Shown here in pieces: positions 7,702 through 14,524 of a stretch of 15,416 nucleotides of DNA. The DNA is from an uncultured Campylobacter sp. (GTDB taxonomy: Bacteria; Campylobacterota; Campylobacteria; Campylobacterales; Campylobacteraceae), in assembly GCF_938030815.1 (NCBI RefSeq), contig NZ_CALHII010000131.1, positions 1 to 15,416 of the forward strand, written 5' to 3'. Position 1 is the stretch's first letter. Every line of letters begins with the position of its first letter. The notes beneath the pieces are model-generated. The model was not told the DNA's origin. It saw only the letters and a program-made list of their open reading frames with translations, and ran no database searches. The position numbers and the translations under genes were made by a program.

Positions 7702-8289
7702 TTAGCCGCCGAAAAATCCACCGCTCTTGCCGCTTTTGCTTCCGCCGAAAAATCCGCTCTTACCGCTTCGCGCTTTGGCGTTTTGCTGCTTTGCTTGATT
7801 GAAGCTATCGACGCTTCTAGAATATGCGCTAGGGCTTTTATAGGCGGTTTGGCGCTGGCTTTGATAGGCAGGGTTGTTAAACAGCTTGCCGCCGATCCAC
7901 GAGCCGATGATCGCGCCTGCAGCGCTTGCCAAGATCGCTTCGCCCAGGCTCATGCCGCCGCTGCTAAGCTGCGCGTTTTGGTTGGTTAAATTTGAAGTGC
8001 CGGCGTCGATTTTGGCGTTTTCTTCGGCCAGAAGGGCTTTGGTTTCCTCATCGCTTAAAATTCTCTCCGTGCCGTCGAGCGATTTTAAGATGATCTGGGT
8101 CTTTTCGCTCGGAAATTCCTCTAAAATTTTATATTTTCCCGGCGCGACCTCTTCGAGTCGCACGAGCGCACCCTCTTGCAAGCGGACGTTTTGCTCCTGC
8201 CCCCTATCGTCGCAGCCTGCTAACGAGCCCGCCATAACGAGGCCGAAGCCGCTTACCAGCGCATAGCTAGCAATTTTGCGTAGTTTCAT
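7702..8289 (-). CDS. UPF0323 family lipoprotein (Cj0371-like)
   Basis: A 195-residue predicted lipoprotein. The signal peptide (positively charged start, hydrophobic 7-22) ends in the lipobox LAGC with the lipidated cysteine at residue 26. The middle is soluble and charged (30-105). A Gly/Ala-rich hydrophobic segment with small-residue spacing (about 113-135, GEAILASAAGAIIGSWIGG) could insert in or pack against a membrane. The tail (145-195) is polar, rich in Ser, Gln, Lys and Gly, and repeats a GKSG-FFGG pattern, ending exactly in Gly-Gly. Its ATG overlaps the stop codon of the upstream HTH gene (ATGA), so the two are translationally coupled; AAAGGAAAAAA serves as ribosome binding site. Function is not established. 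The C. jejuni homologue has been linked to growth and virulence traits, as far as I recall. Confidence 0.9.
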   Translation of the reverse strand: MKLRKIASYALVSGFGLVMAGSLAGCDDRGQEQNVRLQEGALVRLEEVAPGKYKILEEFPSEKTQIILKSLDGTERILSDEETKALLAEENAKIDAGTSNLTNQNAQLSSGGMSLGEAILASAAGAIIGSWIGGKLFNNPAYQSQRQTAYKSPSAYSRSVDSFNQAKQQNAKARSGKSGFFGGSKSGKSGGFFGG

Positions 8290-8921
8290 TTTTTTCCTTT
8301 CAATGATTTTATATCTAGGCTTTGATTTATCAAAAGTTCATTTCCCTCGACGCGGATAAACTCGCTCTTGCCGATGTTTTCGATGATTAGGCTTTGCGCT
8401 TTGAGGCGCTTTTTGCGTTTGAGCGATTTTACGAATTTTGCAAGGCTCGTCCATTCGCTACGATCGAAGGTTTTTTCTTTGACTTCGACATCGTAGGGTT
8501 TGGTCTCGCGGCTTTTGCTCGAAAGCAGCGGTTTATCGAAAAACGACAAAAAATACCTGAGCTTCTCGTCGCGCTCTTTATACATCAGCTTGATTTCATC
8601 TTTTGAGGCGATTAAAATTTCCTCTTTTTCTTTGTGAAGTCTGTCCTTATCGCTTTGCAGTGCTTCGATTTTGCCCTTTAGTTCGGAGATTTCTTTGATG
8701 AGATAGTCGATGAAGCTTTGAGTACCCGCCCCGCCGCCAGTACGCGAGCTTTTCGCAGAGCTTTGCGAAGCGGGCTCGCTTTGCATTTCATCATCTAAAA
8801 GCACGTAGCGTACGCCGCCGCTTTCCTCGGCGCGCAAGGAATTTCTGCGGATGCGGTTGTAGACGGCTTCTTTTGAAATTCCTAAAATTTCGGCTGCTTC
8901 GCCGATCGAGACTTTTTTCAT
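8286..8921 (-). CDS. helix-turn-helix DNA-binding protein with coiled coil
   Basis: A 211-residue protein with an N-terminal excisionase/MerR-like helix-turn-helix at about residues 4-27 (SIGEAAEILGISKEAVYNRI), a short wing-like segment ending GGVRYVLLDD, a flexible Ser/Gly linker (48-68), and a long Lys/Glu-rich coiled coil (about 72-122). A basic region follows (166-175, SLKRKKRLKA), then a C-terminal beta-rich part. This architecture suggests an oligomeric DNA-binding protein, a regulator or nucleoid-type factor. It is first in the minus-strand block and overlaps the UPF0323 gene by 4 nt, so it may regulate it. AAAGG lies about 10 nt before the ATG. I do not recognise a characterised homologue. 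Confidence 0.82.
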   Translation of the reverse strand: MKKVSIGEAAEILGISKEAVYNRIRRNSLRAEESGGVRYVLLDDEMQSEPASQSSAKSSRTGGGAGTQSFIDYLIKEISELKGKIEALQSDKDRLHKEKEEILIASKDEIKLMYKERDEKLRYFLSFFDKPLLSSKSRETKPYDVEVKEKTFDRSEWTSLAKFVKSLKRKKRLKAQSLIIENIGKSEFIRVEGNELLINQSLDIKSLKGKK

Positions 8922-8936
8922 ACAAAGATGCCTTTT

Positions 8937-8987
8937 AGCGTTTTAGGTAATTATTGCTAAATTTGCCTAAAATAGGCATTAAACGCT
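8937..8987 (-). promoter_or_regulatory. nested inverted repeats upstream of the HTH gene
   Basis: A perfect inner inverted repeat TGCCTA-AAA-TAGGCA (8964-8978) is flanked by outer arms AGCGTTT (8937-8943) and AAACGCT (8981-8987). They lie 16-66 bp upstream of the HTH gene's ATG, where its promoter should be. This suits an autoregulatory operator, but that is inference. Confidence 0.4.
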
Positions 8988-9025
8988 TCGTTTACAAAGA
9001 TAGATTCCGCTTTACCGCAGCTGGT

Positions 9026-9082
9026 GCGCGATAAAATTCCGCTCGCTTGCGCCTGCGCGATATAAAATTTCGCTTCGCTTGC
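9026..9082. repeat. imperfect tandem repeat between divergent HTH and TetR genes
   Basis: Two neighbouring copies share the pattern GCGCGAT(AT)AAAATTYCGC...CGCTTGC, at 9026-9050 and 9055-9082. The composition matches the genome-type filler seen in the other gaps. No role can be assigned. Confidence 0.4.
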
Positions 9083-9146
9083 AAAAGCCGCGTAAAATTA
9101 TTTCTTGCTGAGGTTTTAAAATTTTAGCCCAATAATGTTGCTTAAT

Positions 9147-9169
9147 TAAGTATATTTTTTATACACTTA
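9147..9169 (+). promoter_or_regulatory. candidate TetR operator
   Basis: An imperfect 23-bp palindrome with 9-nt arms (TAAGTATAT and ATACACTTA, 8 of 9 paired) around a 5-T centre lies 31 bp upstream of the TetR gene's ATG, over its likely promoter. TetR-family repressors usually bind such a palindrome and repress themselves. The AT-richness of the region lowers certainty. Confidence 0.4.
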
Positions 9170-9200
9170 CAAAAAATTTTAGTATTTCAAAGGAGGCGAA

Positions 9201-9824
9201 ATGCCCGAATCGCCTAAATATAAAAAATCCGAAATTCGCTGCAAGCTCATTTTAGACGCGGCGCTGGAGCTGTTTTTAGCCAAAGGTTACGAGGCTACGA
9301 GCTTAAGCGATATCATCGAGCTTAGCGGCGGCTCGCTATCGTCGGTTTATAAGTATTTTGATAACAAAGAAAGCCTATTTTTGCGCATCATCGAACTGCA
9401 AAGCAAAAAGCTTGATGAGCGAATGAACGAGCGCATGCGAATCAATAAAGACCTAAAATTGCGTGAGTATCTGCGAGAGTTTGCAGGGATTTATCTGGAG
9501 TTTCTTTTCGCTCCGGAGGCAATAAAATTCTATCGATTGATACTTTTCAGCGGCTTTAACGGAGCGCTTAGCGAGAGCCCAAAAATCTTTTTAAAAAGCG
9601 GCGTGCTAGGTTCGCCGAATGCGCTGGATGAGTATTTGGCGGCGCATGCGGACGAGTTTGCGCCCGGACGCACGGCAAAAAGCCTAGCGCTATATTTTTG
9701 CTTTTTGCTTAGAGAGCCGCATTTTAGCAGGCTGCTGTTTTTCGACGAAAAGCTAAATTTCAAAGCGATCGAGCTAATCAAAGACCGCATCGATATGTTT
9801 TTGCTCGGCGTAAAAAAGCGCTAA
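9201..9824 (+). CDS. TetR/AcrR-family transcriptional regulator, CmeR-like
   Basis: A 207-residue repressor. The TetR DNA-binding domain occupies about residues 11-60, with LDAALELFLAKGYEATSLSD leading into the helix-turn-helix (36-54) and the YKYFDNKESLF signature at 50-60. The variable all-helical ligand/dimer domain follows. The N-terminal half resembles C. jejuni CmeR, as does a later FCFLLREP stretch (cf. CmeR FCTMLKEP), both from memory. The gene also diverges from a UPF0323-headed block, as cmeR does from Cj0371. A strong AGGAGG lies 4 nt before the ATG. Here it is followed, not by cmeABC, but by an rclA-type gene 336 nt downstream in the same orientation. Orthology to CmeR is likely but unproven, and the target gene set is unknown. 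Confidence 0.88.
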   Translation: MPESPKYKKSEIRCKLILDAALELFLAKGYEATSLSDIIELSGGSLSSVYKYFDNKESLFLRIIELQSKKLDERMNERMRINKDLKLREYLREFAGIYLEFLFAPEAIKFYRLILFSGFNGALSESPKIFLKSGVLGSPNALDEYLAAHADEFAPGRTAKSLALYFCFLLREPHFSRLLFFDEKLNFKAIELIKDRIDMFLLGVKKR

Positions 9825-9838
9825 TGGCGGAATTTTAC

Positions 9839-9858
9839 AGCGCAAATTCTGCGTTTTT
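9839..9858 (+). terminator. weak terminator after the TetR gene
   Basis: AGCGCA, a 5-nt loop, TGCGTT (one G-T pair) runs into TTTTT about 15 nt after the TetR stop. The stem is short, so termination may be partial. Confidence 0.35.
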
Positions 9859-10160
9859 CGCGCCTTTAAATTTTATGAGCGGTTTGGGGCTTAGAATTTT
9901 GTAGCTTGGATTCTATCTGTTACCAAGCGCTATAAAATGCCACGTATCCCGCGCTTAAAATTTTAATTCTATTGATGCAAAATTTTTGAAACGATTAGAG
10001 CTGAAATTTTTATTTTCTGTATTAAATTCTGTGCCGAAGTTAGAATTTTGCCGTTAAATTTCGCGCCTCTTGTCTGCGCCTTTAAATTTGCGCCACTCAG
10101 ATTTTAAATTTAATAAAACCTCTTATAATCCCGCGAAATTTCAGATCAAAAGGATTAAAA
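9859..10160 (+). promoter_or_regulatory. spacer upstream of rclA with a -10 element
   Basis: The gap between the TetR gene and rclA has no gene. A perfect TATAAT at 10124-10129, 31 nt before the rclA ATG and preceded by T-rich DNA without a clear -35, matches the Campylobacter promoter style. GCGCC recurs three times at 10063, 10076 and 10090 (13-14 bp apart) just upstream; whether that matters is unclear. Confidence 0.5.
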
Positions 10161-11501
10161 ATGGATTATGACATCATCGTAATAGGCTTTGGCAAGGCGG
10201 GCAAAACCCTTGCCGCAAAATCCGCCGCACTGGGCAAAAAGGTTGCTCTCATCGAGCGCTCACCACAGATGTACGGCGGCACCTGCATCAACGTAGGCTG
10301 CATCCCGACCAAGCGGCTAGTTACGGCGAGCAAGGAAGCAGGCTTCGTAAATTTTAGCGTGCTAGGAGAGTATTTCGTACTGAGTATGCAGAAAAAGGAC
10401 GAGCTCGTAGAGGCACTGAGGGCGAAAAATTTAGCAATGCTAAAGGGAAGCCCAAATATCGATGTAATCGACGGCGAGGGCTCATTTACGAGCGCAAATT
10501 CCGTGCGCGTGCTAAGTCCTGACGGGCAGACGCGTGAAATTTCAGCAGAAACGATCGTCGTAAATACGGGCTCGAGGGAGGTCGAGCCTAGCTTTGAGGT
10601 AAGCTCGCAGATCGCTTATAGTAGCGAAGAAATTTTAAATTTAAAGATCCTACCGAAGCATCTAGTAATCGTCGGCGGCGGATTTATCGGGCTTGAGTTT
10701 GCCTCGATGTTTGCGGGATTTGGCTCGAAAGTTAGCGTGCTGATGCGATCGAAATTTATGAAAAACGAAGATGAGGACGTGGCTGCCAGCGTCAAATCCG
10801 CTCTGCAGGCCCAAGGCGTGGAGATTATCGAGGGCTGCGAGTTTTTGAGTTTAAAGGGCGGCGAGCTGAAATTTAACCTCGCGGGCGAGAGCAAGGCGGT
10901 CGCGGCGGACGCGTTTTTATATGCCCTCGGTCGTCGCGCGAATACGAATGATCTAAATTTAGCCGCTGCGGGGGTGCAAACGGACGCGCGCGGCAATATC
11001 ATCACGAATGAGCATCTGCAAAGCTCCGCTGCGAGCATCTACGCAGCAGGCGACGTGCGCGGCGGCGAGATGTTTACCTACACGAGCCTGGATGATTTTA
11101 GGATCATTTTTAGCGCGCTTTTCGGAGATGGCGCGCGCACTACGAAAAACCGCGCACCGCATGCAAGCGTGCTGTTTACCCGCACGCCGCTAGCTCGCAT
11201 CGGCCTTAGCGAGCGCAAAGCAAGAGAGAGCGGGCGCGAGATCAAGGTGCTGAAGCTTTCGATGGCGACGGTGCCGGGCGCCAAAGTCGTAGCGCACGAC
11301 GAGGGAATGATGAAGGCGGTCGTGGACGCGGCTAGCGGCGAAATTTTAGGCGCGGCGCTTCACTGCGTAAACGCGCACGAGATCGTTAATGAGCTGGCGA
11401 TCGCCATGGCGCTGGGCGCGAAGGCAGACTTTTTCAAAAACCAAATTTTTACGCACCCTAGCATTAGCGAGGCGCTGAACGATCTTTTCGGACAGTTTTA
11501 A
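10161..11501 (+). CDS. rclA: RclA-like flavoprotein disulfide reductase (reactive chlorine/copper stress)
   Basis: A 446-residue class I pyridine-nucleotide disulfide oxidoreductase, soluble, using FAD and NAD(P)H. In order: an N-terminal FAD-binding site with the atypical IGFGKAGKTLA (8-18), the redox pair Cys42/Cys47 in YGGTCINVGCIPTK, the NAD(P)H-binding GGGFIGLEFASMF (172-184), the second FAD motif AAGDV (295-299), and the C-terminal interface domain with HPSISEALNDLF (432-443) supplying the catalytic His-Glu. IGFGKAGKTLA, MYGGTCIN and the QIFTHPS..E.LNDLF ending match E. coli RclA as I remember it, and separate it from dihydrolipoamide dehydrogenase or glutathione reductase. E. coli RclA reduces Cu(II) and protects against hypochlorous acid. 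AAAGGA precedes the ATG. A TetR gene lies upstream on the same strand, a possible regulator in place of RclR. Confidence 0.88.
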   Translation: MDYDIIVIGFGKAGKTLAAKSAALGKKVALIERSPQMYGGTCINVGCIPTKRLVTASKEAGFVNFSVLGEYFVLSMQKKDELVEALRAKNLAMLKGSPNIDVIDGEGSFTSANSVRVLSPDGQTREISAETIVVNTGSREVEPSFEVSSQIAYSSEEILNLKILPKHLVIVGGGFIGLEFASMFAGFGSKVSVLMRSKFMKNEDEDVAASVKSALQAQGVEIIEGCEFLSLKGGELKFNLAGESKAVAADAFLYALGRRANTNDLNLAAAGVQTDARGNIITNEHLQSSAASIYAAGDVRGGEMFTYTSLDDFRIIFSALFGDGARTTKNRAPHASVLFTRTPLARIGLSERKARESGREIKVLKLSMATVPGAKVVAHDEGMMKAVVDAASGEILGAALHCVNAHEIVNELAIAMALGAKADFFKNQIFTHPSISEALNDLFGQF

Positions 11502-11515
11502 ATTTGAAATTTAAC

Positions 11516-11545
11516 GGCACTCGGGCTTGGGGATGTCCGAGTGCC
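11516..11545 (+). terminator. stable hairpin after rclA
   Basis: GGCACTCGG and CCGAGTGCC form a perfect 9-bp stem, extendable by a G-T and a C-G pair to leave an 8-nt loop, 15 nt past the rclA stop. There is no clear T-run after it, so it may terminate inefficiently or protect the mRNA 3' end. Confidence 0.5.
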
Positions 11546-11592
11546 TAGGCGTAAATTTATCATGAAATTTAATGCGCCGGAGTGGGTTAAAT

Positions 11593-11760
11593 TTAGACTG
11601 GGTTAAATAGTTTGAGTCCTTGCTGCCAGTGTCTTTCTTGGTCGCTATAGCTTGGCACGTATCGCTTCATCCGCCGCTTGTAAAAAATAATTTCTAGGTT
11701 ATCTTGGAATTGTTTTGAAAGAGCTGTGCGTAAAATTCTGTTAGCACCTATCGGTATGTA
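11593..11760 (-). pseudogene. start-less C-terminal coding remnant
   Basis: A 55-codon open stretch on the minus strand ends in TAA at 11593-11595 and begins directly after an in-frame TAG, with no start codon before codon 31. The translation starts YIPIGANRILRTAL and later contains KRYVPSYSDQERHWQQGLK before ending LFNPV. Its composition (Trp, Tyr, His, Arg, no low complexity) looks like real protein, unlike the shadow frames nearby. It lies at the 3' end of the small-gene array, so it may be the tail of a deleted toxin or immunity gene. I do not recognise the family. A TGGGTTAAAT direct repeat (11583-11592, 11599-11608) overlaps its end and could mark a rearrangement joint. Confidence 0.5.
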
Positions 11761-11818
11761 CTAATCGCTTGTTGTTTAGAATTTCAAAAATTTATACTTT
11801 ATGGATAGGCTCAAAATT

Positions 11819-12187
11819 TTATCTATCCCCAAAGATCAAATAGGCTAAATTTTTACTCAAATTCCTATACGCAACCACCCAATATTCCCATATGATGTTT
11901 TTTATTTGCAAGTTATCGTCCAGAAAGTCTGCAAATATTTTAACCCTATCTTTGTCTACTGTGCCTAGCTCTTCATCCTCTTTCTCAAACGAAGCGACAA
12001 TTAAATGCGACAGAGCAATCTTATCGTGGAAATTTAATGTCTTGTCTTCTAGTAAATTTAACATTGACGTAATTTTGCCGATGTCTGCCAATTCTAGCTC
12101 CCAATCTTGCTCATTTCCCGTCGAATCTAACCCCAAAAGCTTATTTAATTTTATCGCGCTTTCTTTTCTTACGAAATAATCGGTCAT
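11819..12187 (-). CDS. small acidic protein, immunity-like (array gene 7)
   Basis: A 122-residue acidic protein, last in the array. The start at 12187 (MTDYFVRKESAIKLN) is chosen because AAAGGAT lies 7 nt upstream; an upstream in-frame ATG at 12214 lacks such a site. The sequence has a DYFxRxESAxxLNxLLGL opening, EQDWELELADIGKI at about 26-39, a helical middle (SHLIVASFEKEDEE) and an aromatic C-terminus (IIWEYWVVAYRNL). I associate the QDWE-type pattern with small proteins encoded beside polymorphic toxins, often annotated as immunity or hypothetical, but cannot name the family. No signal peptide or long membrane segment is seen, so it is likely cytoplasmic. It starts 35 nt after the stop of the preceding gene. 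Confidence 0.75.
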   Translation of the reverse strand: MTDYFVRKESAIKLNKLLGLDSTGNEQDWELELADIGKITSMLNLLEDKTLNFHDKIALSHLIVASFEKEDEELGTVDKDRVKIFADFLDDNLQIKNIIWEYWVVAYRNLSKNLAYLIFGDR

Positions 12188-12222
12188 TTTATTATCCTTT
12201 ATATATGTTTTCACCGCGATAC

Positions 12223-12705
12223 TCAGCCGACCGCGCTATCTAGCAGTTTCCTAGAATTTTGCAAAGCCCATACGAAATTCTCGAGCTCTACGCAGTCTTT
12301 TAATTCAAATCCAAAATTTAACAGACCTACCGATAGGGCGTCGCCATCTTTTATGACATGCGCTATTAGATTGCCTTTGTGTTCTATACTCACTTTATTC
12401 TCATATCTTGTAAATTTAAAGATATTTTTCGAGCATCTTCCGTTTCTTTTTGAAAATTTCTCAAATTGCTCCGTAAAATTCGGTCTTTGATTCCCATCTT
12501 TTAGCCATAATCCTCCGGCATATAGCGCCCATATAAGCTCGTAAAAATTGATATTATGCCGAGTTTCGGTAGCAGCAACCAAAAGCTTATTCGTTTCATG
12601 ATTGATCTCTATTAAAGCCTCTCTGTCCATATGCCAAATCTCGGCTACTACTTTTTCTCTATCCGGCACGGAGGCAATTAAAAATTCAAATTCATTTTCT
12701 ATCAT
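12223..12705 (-). CDS. small protein, immunity-like (array gene 6)
   Basis: A 160-residue protein without signal peptide or membrane segment. It appears to have two halves. Residues 1-65 contain ASVPDREKVVAEIWHMDREA and a following Glu-rich strand, then YELIWALYAGG. Residues 75-160 are a mixed alpha/beta segment ending VELENFVWALQNSRKLL. The VPDRE-VAEIW pattern is familiar to me from small proteins near secreted toxins, but I cannot assign a named family or a cognate toxin. AGGAT lies 7 nt before the ATG. It is separated from array gene 5 by 30 nt and probably shares a transcript. Two-halved immunity proteins can arise by fusion, which is a guess here. Confidence 0.75.
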   Translation of the reverse strand: MIENEFEFLIASVPDREKVVAEIWHMDREALIEINHETNKLLVAATETRHNINFYELIWALYAGGLWLKDGNQRPNFTEQFEKFSKRNGRCSKNIFKFTRYENKVSIEHKGNLIAHVIKDGDALSVGLLNFGFELKDCVELENFVWALQNSRKLLDSAVG

Positions 12706-12735
12706 ATCAAAATCCTATTTTTTGTTTTTTACTGC

Positions 12736-13140
12736 CTAATTTAATTTGAATGCTCTATCGTTCGAGCCTAAATCGTATTTGTCCCGTTCTTTTATGGTAT
12801 CTTGCGCCTTTTCTACTACGATATGCCAATTTGGATCCTCTATAATGGCACGATCATCGGTTTCGTCTTTGGCTTGATAATTTTTTATAGTATCTCTAAA
12901 TTCTTGCAATAATTCTATAAGTTTTGGCGGGAATCCTAAACGACAAGCCGTATTTTTTGTAAAATCGTCGAAATCGAAATCATCAAAAAGTGTGCACATT
13001 AGCTCTGTATACGATGAAATATAGTCCTCTACGTTGTTTTCATTCAACCAATACATTTTTTGTTGCTTTATGCTGGAAGCCTCTTCTATATTATCATAAA
13101 TGCCCTTTACGCGGAATTCCTGCCCTACTAAAATAAGCAT
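12736..13140 (-). CDS. small acidic protein, immunity-like (array gene 5)
   Basis: A 134-residue acidic, mostly helical protein. Visible segments are an N-terminal MLILVGQEFRVKGI strand, a very acidic LFDDFDFDDF at 51-60, then GFPPKLIELLQEFRDTIKNY (69-88) and the DPNWHIVVEKAQDTI helix (102-116). Acidic surfaces are common in proteins that neutralise basic nuclease or deaminase toxins; that is family-level knowledge, and the application here is inference. GGAG lies 8-9 nt upstream of the ATG. It is 34 nt downstream of array gene 4. No named family is assigned. It is complete and shows no frameshift. Confidence 0.75.
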   Translation of the reverse strand: MLILVGQEFRVKGIYDNIEEASSIKQQKMYWLNENNVEDYISSYTELMCTLFDDFDFDDFTKNTACRLGFPPKLIELLQEFRDTIKNYQAKDETDDRAIIEDPNWHIVVEKAQDTIKERDKYDLGSNDRAFKLN

Positions 13141-13174
13141 CTATTTTCTCCATAATTCTATTAAATCATCATAT

Positions 13175-13528
13175 CTAAATCAAATTCCTATCCATATCAA
13201 ATATTTTGGGATAGTTTTTATAGTTTATTTCGATATAGCCGCCTTTTTTAAATTTTTTAGCTTGCGTCGATAAAACCTCTAAAACTACGAATTCAAATCC
13301 AAAAAATAGCTCACCCCGGCCTTCCTCTCCTTCTTCAAGACCTGGATCACAGCATCCTTCAAAATCGTCATAAAATCTAACTTTATAAATATTATTTTCA
13401 TCAAACTCAATGATAAACTCTCTTTTATTTAGTTCATATATATTTCTCGCCAAATTTTTCATAATATTGCGTTCGTTGTTCGAAAATCTTAACAAAAAAT
13501 TCTCGTAAATTTCCTTTCCGCTTAGCAT
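13175..13528 (-). CDS. small acidic protein, unrecognised (array gene 4)
   Basis: A 117-residue cytoplasmic-looking protein. The N-terminus is helical (1-34). The middle is beta-rich (REFIIEFDENNIYKVRFYDD), followed by an acidic loop DPGLEEGEEGRGE (61-73) and a strand FFGFEFVVLEVL. The end is KKGGYIEINYKNYPKIFDMD. The overall pattern of strand, acidic loop and strand resembles small immunity-type folds, but I recognise no family. A clear AAGGAG lies 5 nt before the ATG, one of the best ribosome binding sites in the array. It starts 46 nt after array gene 3. The adjacent Cys pair at 59-60 is unremarkable alone. Confidence 0.75.
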   Translation of the reverse strand: MLSGKEIYENFLLRFSNNERNIMKNLARNIYELNKREFIIEFDENNIYKVRFYDDFEGCCDPGLEEGEEGRGELFFGFEFVVLEVLSTQAKKFKKGGYIEINYKNYPKIFDMDRNLI

Positions 13529-13574
13529 CGCACTCCTTTTTGCAGTTTAACAAAGATTTGTCCGCTTGCCCTCT

Positions 13575-14102
13575 TTAATCGGCTTCTTGGCTATTGTATT
13601 TCGCACTCTCGATCTCCGCAAGCGTTAATTTTGCCAAAGGATTGATAAACTTAGTGATACAATATTTATTATCGCATGTAATTACGCTTTGGCGCCCATC
13701 TACTTTCATTGCATTAGAGCAATTCGGGCACATTACATAGCCTTCGCCTAAATCAACGCCAATCGGAAAATTTAGCCCTCTCTGTTCTTTCAAAAATCTA
13801 AAAAATTCCTCTTTTGAAATTTTGATATTAGAAAATAATCGAAAAATTTCTTCTGCCTTTTGCCTTATCTCGCCTTCTTTAAAAAATACGTTAGGAGCCT
13901 TTTTAAAATCTTCATCAAACTCAGAAAATCTACCCGCCATCATATCCAATTCTTTTAATGCCTGCTCTTCCGCTTTATTGGTTGCGCAATATAGAGATTC
14001 CAAATCATACATCTTATAAAATTCATCACAAAACAGCTCTATATCGCACCAATCGTATATGAATCCAGCTATTAAATAATACAATTCTTCATTTTGCTGC
14101 AT
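13575..14102 (-). CDS. zinc-ribbon protein with colicin-immunity-like N-terminus (array gene 3)
   Basis: A 175-residue protein in two parts. The N-terminal helical part (1-110) carries YDWCDIELFCDEFYKMYDLE, a pattern similar to colicin-D-type immunity proteins, whose acidic helices mimic tRNA to block the toxin. The C-terminal part (120-150) is a four-cysteine zinc site: Cys125, Cys128, Cys143 and Cys148, in MCPNC and CDNKYC, followed by a short tail. A zinc ribbon on an immunity-like protein is uncommon and could aid stability or binding. GAGGTG lies 5 nt before the ATG. It is 13 nt downstream of array gene 2. The similarity to colicin D immunity is by eye and should be tested by profile search. 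Confidence 0.75.
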   Translation of the reverse strand: MQQNEELYYLIAGFIYDWCDIELFCDEFYKMYDLESLYCATNKAEEQALKELDMMAGRFSEFDEDFKKAPNVFFKEGEIRQKAEEIFRLFSNIKISKEEFFRFLKEQRGLNFPIGVDLGEGYVMCPNCSNAMKVDGRQSVITCDNKYCITKFINPLAKLTLAEIESAKYNSQEAD

Positions 14103-14115
14103 ATTTCACCTCATT

Positions 14116-14523
14116 TTAAATTTTATCGCCATTTTTATTATTTACGCCTTTTAGAATTTCATGCAATAGCTCGTTTTCGGTTGCATTTTTCTCATCTAAT
14201 ATTGATACGCCCATAGTTGTTGGAGTAATCTTGGATAAAAATAGATTTACAAGCTCTGTTTTTTCATCGATTCCGTATGACAATGTAACTATATCCAATA
14301 AATCGTGCCGCTCTATAAAGCTATCAAAGATATCTTCTAATTGCGACGCTTTCTCTGCGTAGAAGAATATCCACTTTACGCCTATAAGAAAATCCGTTGT
14401 GATATTACTAAAGATATCTATTTTGTCCATAAAGTGCGATCCGATAAGCAAATATATATCCAAGCCGTTTTTGGACAAAGAGCCAAGCTCGTAAATAGAA
14501 CCGATATTTTTATAATTTATCAT
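14116..14523 (-). CDS. small hypothetical protein (array gene 2)
   Basis: A 135-residue alpha/beta protein of unknown function. It shows an N-terminal strand pair (IGSIYELGSL, LDIYLLIGSHF), a hydrophobic WIFFYAEKA, and a C-terminal SKITPTTMGVSILDEKN followed by an acidic helix. The hydrophobic stretch at 44-56 is too short for a confident membrane span. GGGAG lies upstream of the ATG, inside the last codons of array gene 1, whose TAA is only one nt away, so translation is probably coupled. I recognise no family; membership in the immunity-like array is the only functional hint. Confidence 0.7.
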   Translation of the reverse strand: MINYKNIGSIYELGSLSKNGLDIYLLIGSHFMDKIDIFSNITTDFLIGVKWIFFYAEKASQLEDIFDSFIERHDLLDIVTLSYGIDEKTELVNLFLSKITPTTMGVSILDEKNATENELLHEILKGVNNKNGDKI

Positions 14524-14524
14524 T

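Noticed and set aside
7597..8266. Plus-strand open frames opposite the UPF0323 gene
   Set aside because: They are shadows of a lipoprotein gene with lipobox, ribosome binding site and coupled start.
10616..11284. Antisense and alternate frames within rclA
   Set aside because: The rclA frame carries all family motifs. The alternatives are high-GC shadows without start signals.
12188..12214. Upstream ATG extending array gene 7 by nine residues
   Set aside because: The downstream ATG at 12187 has AAAGGAT at proper spacing, the upstream one does not, and conserved-looking sequence begins at MTDYF.
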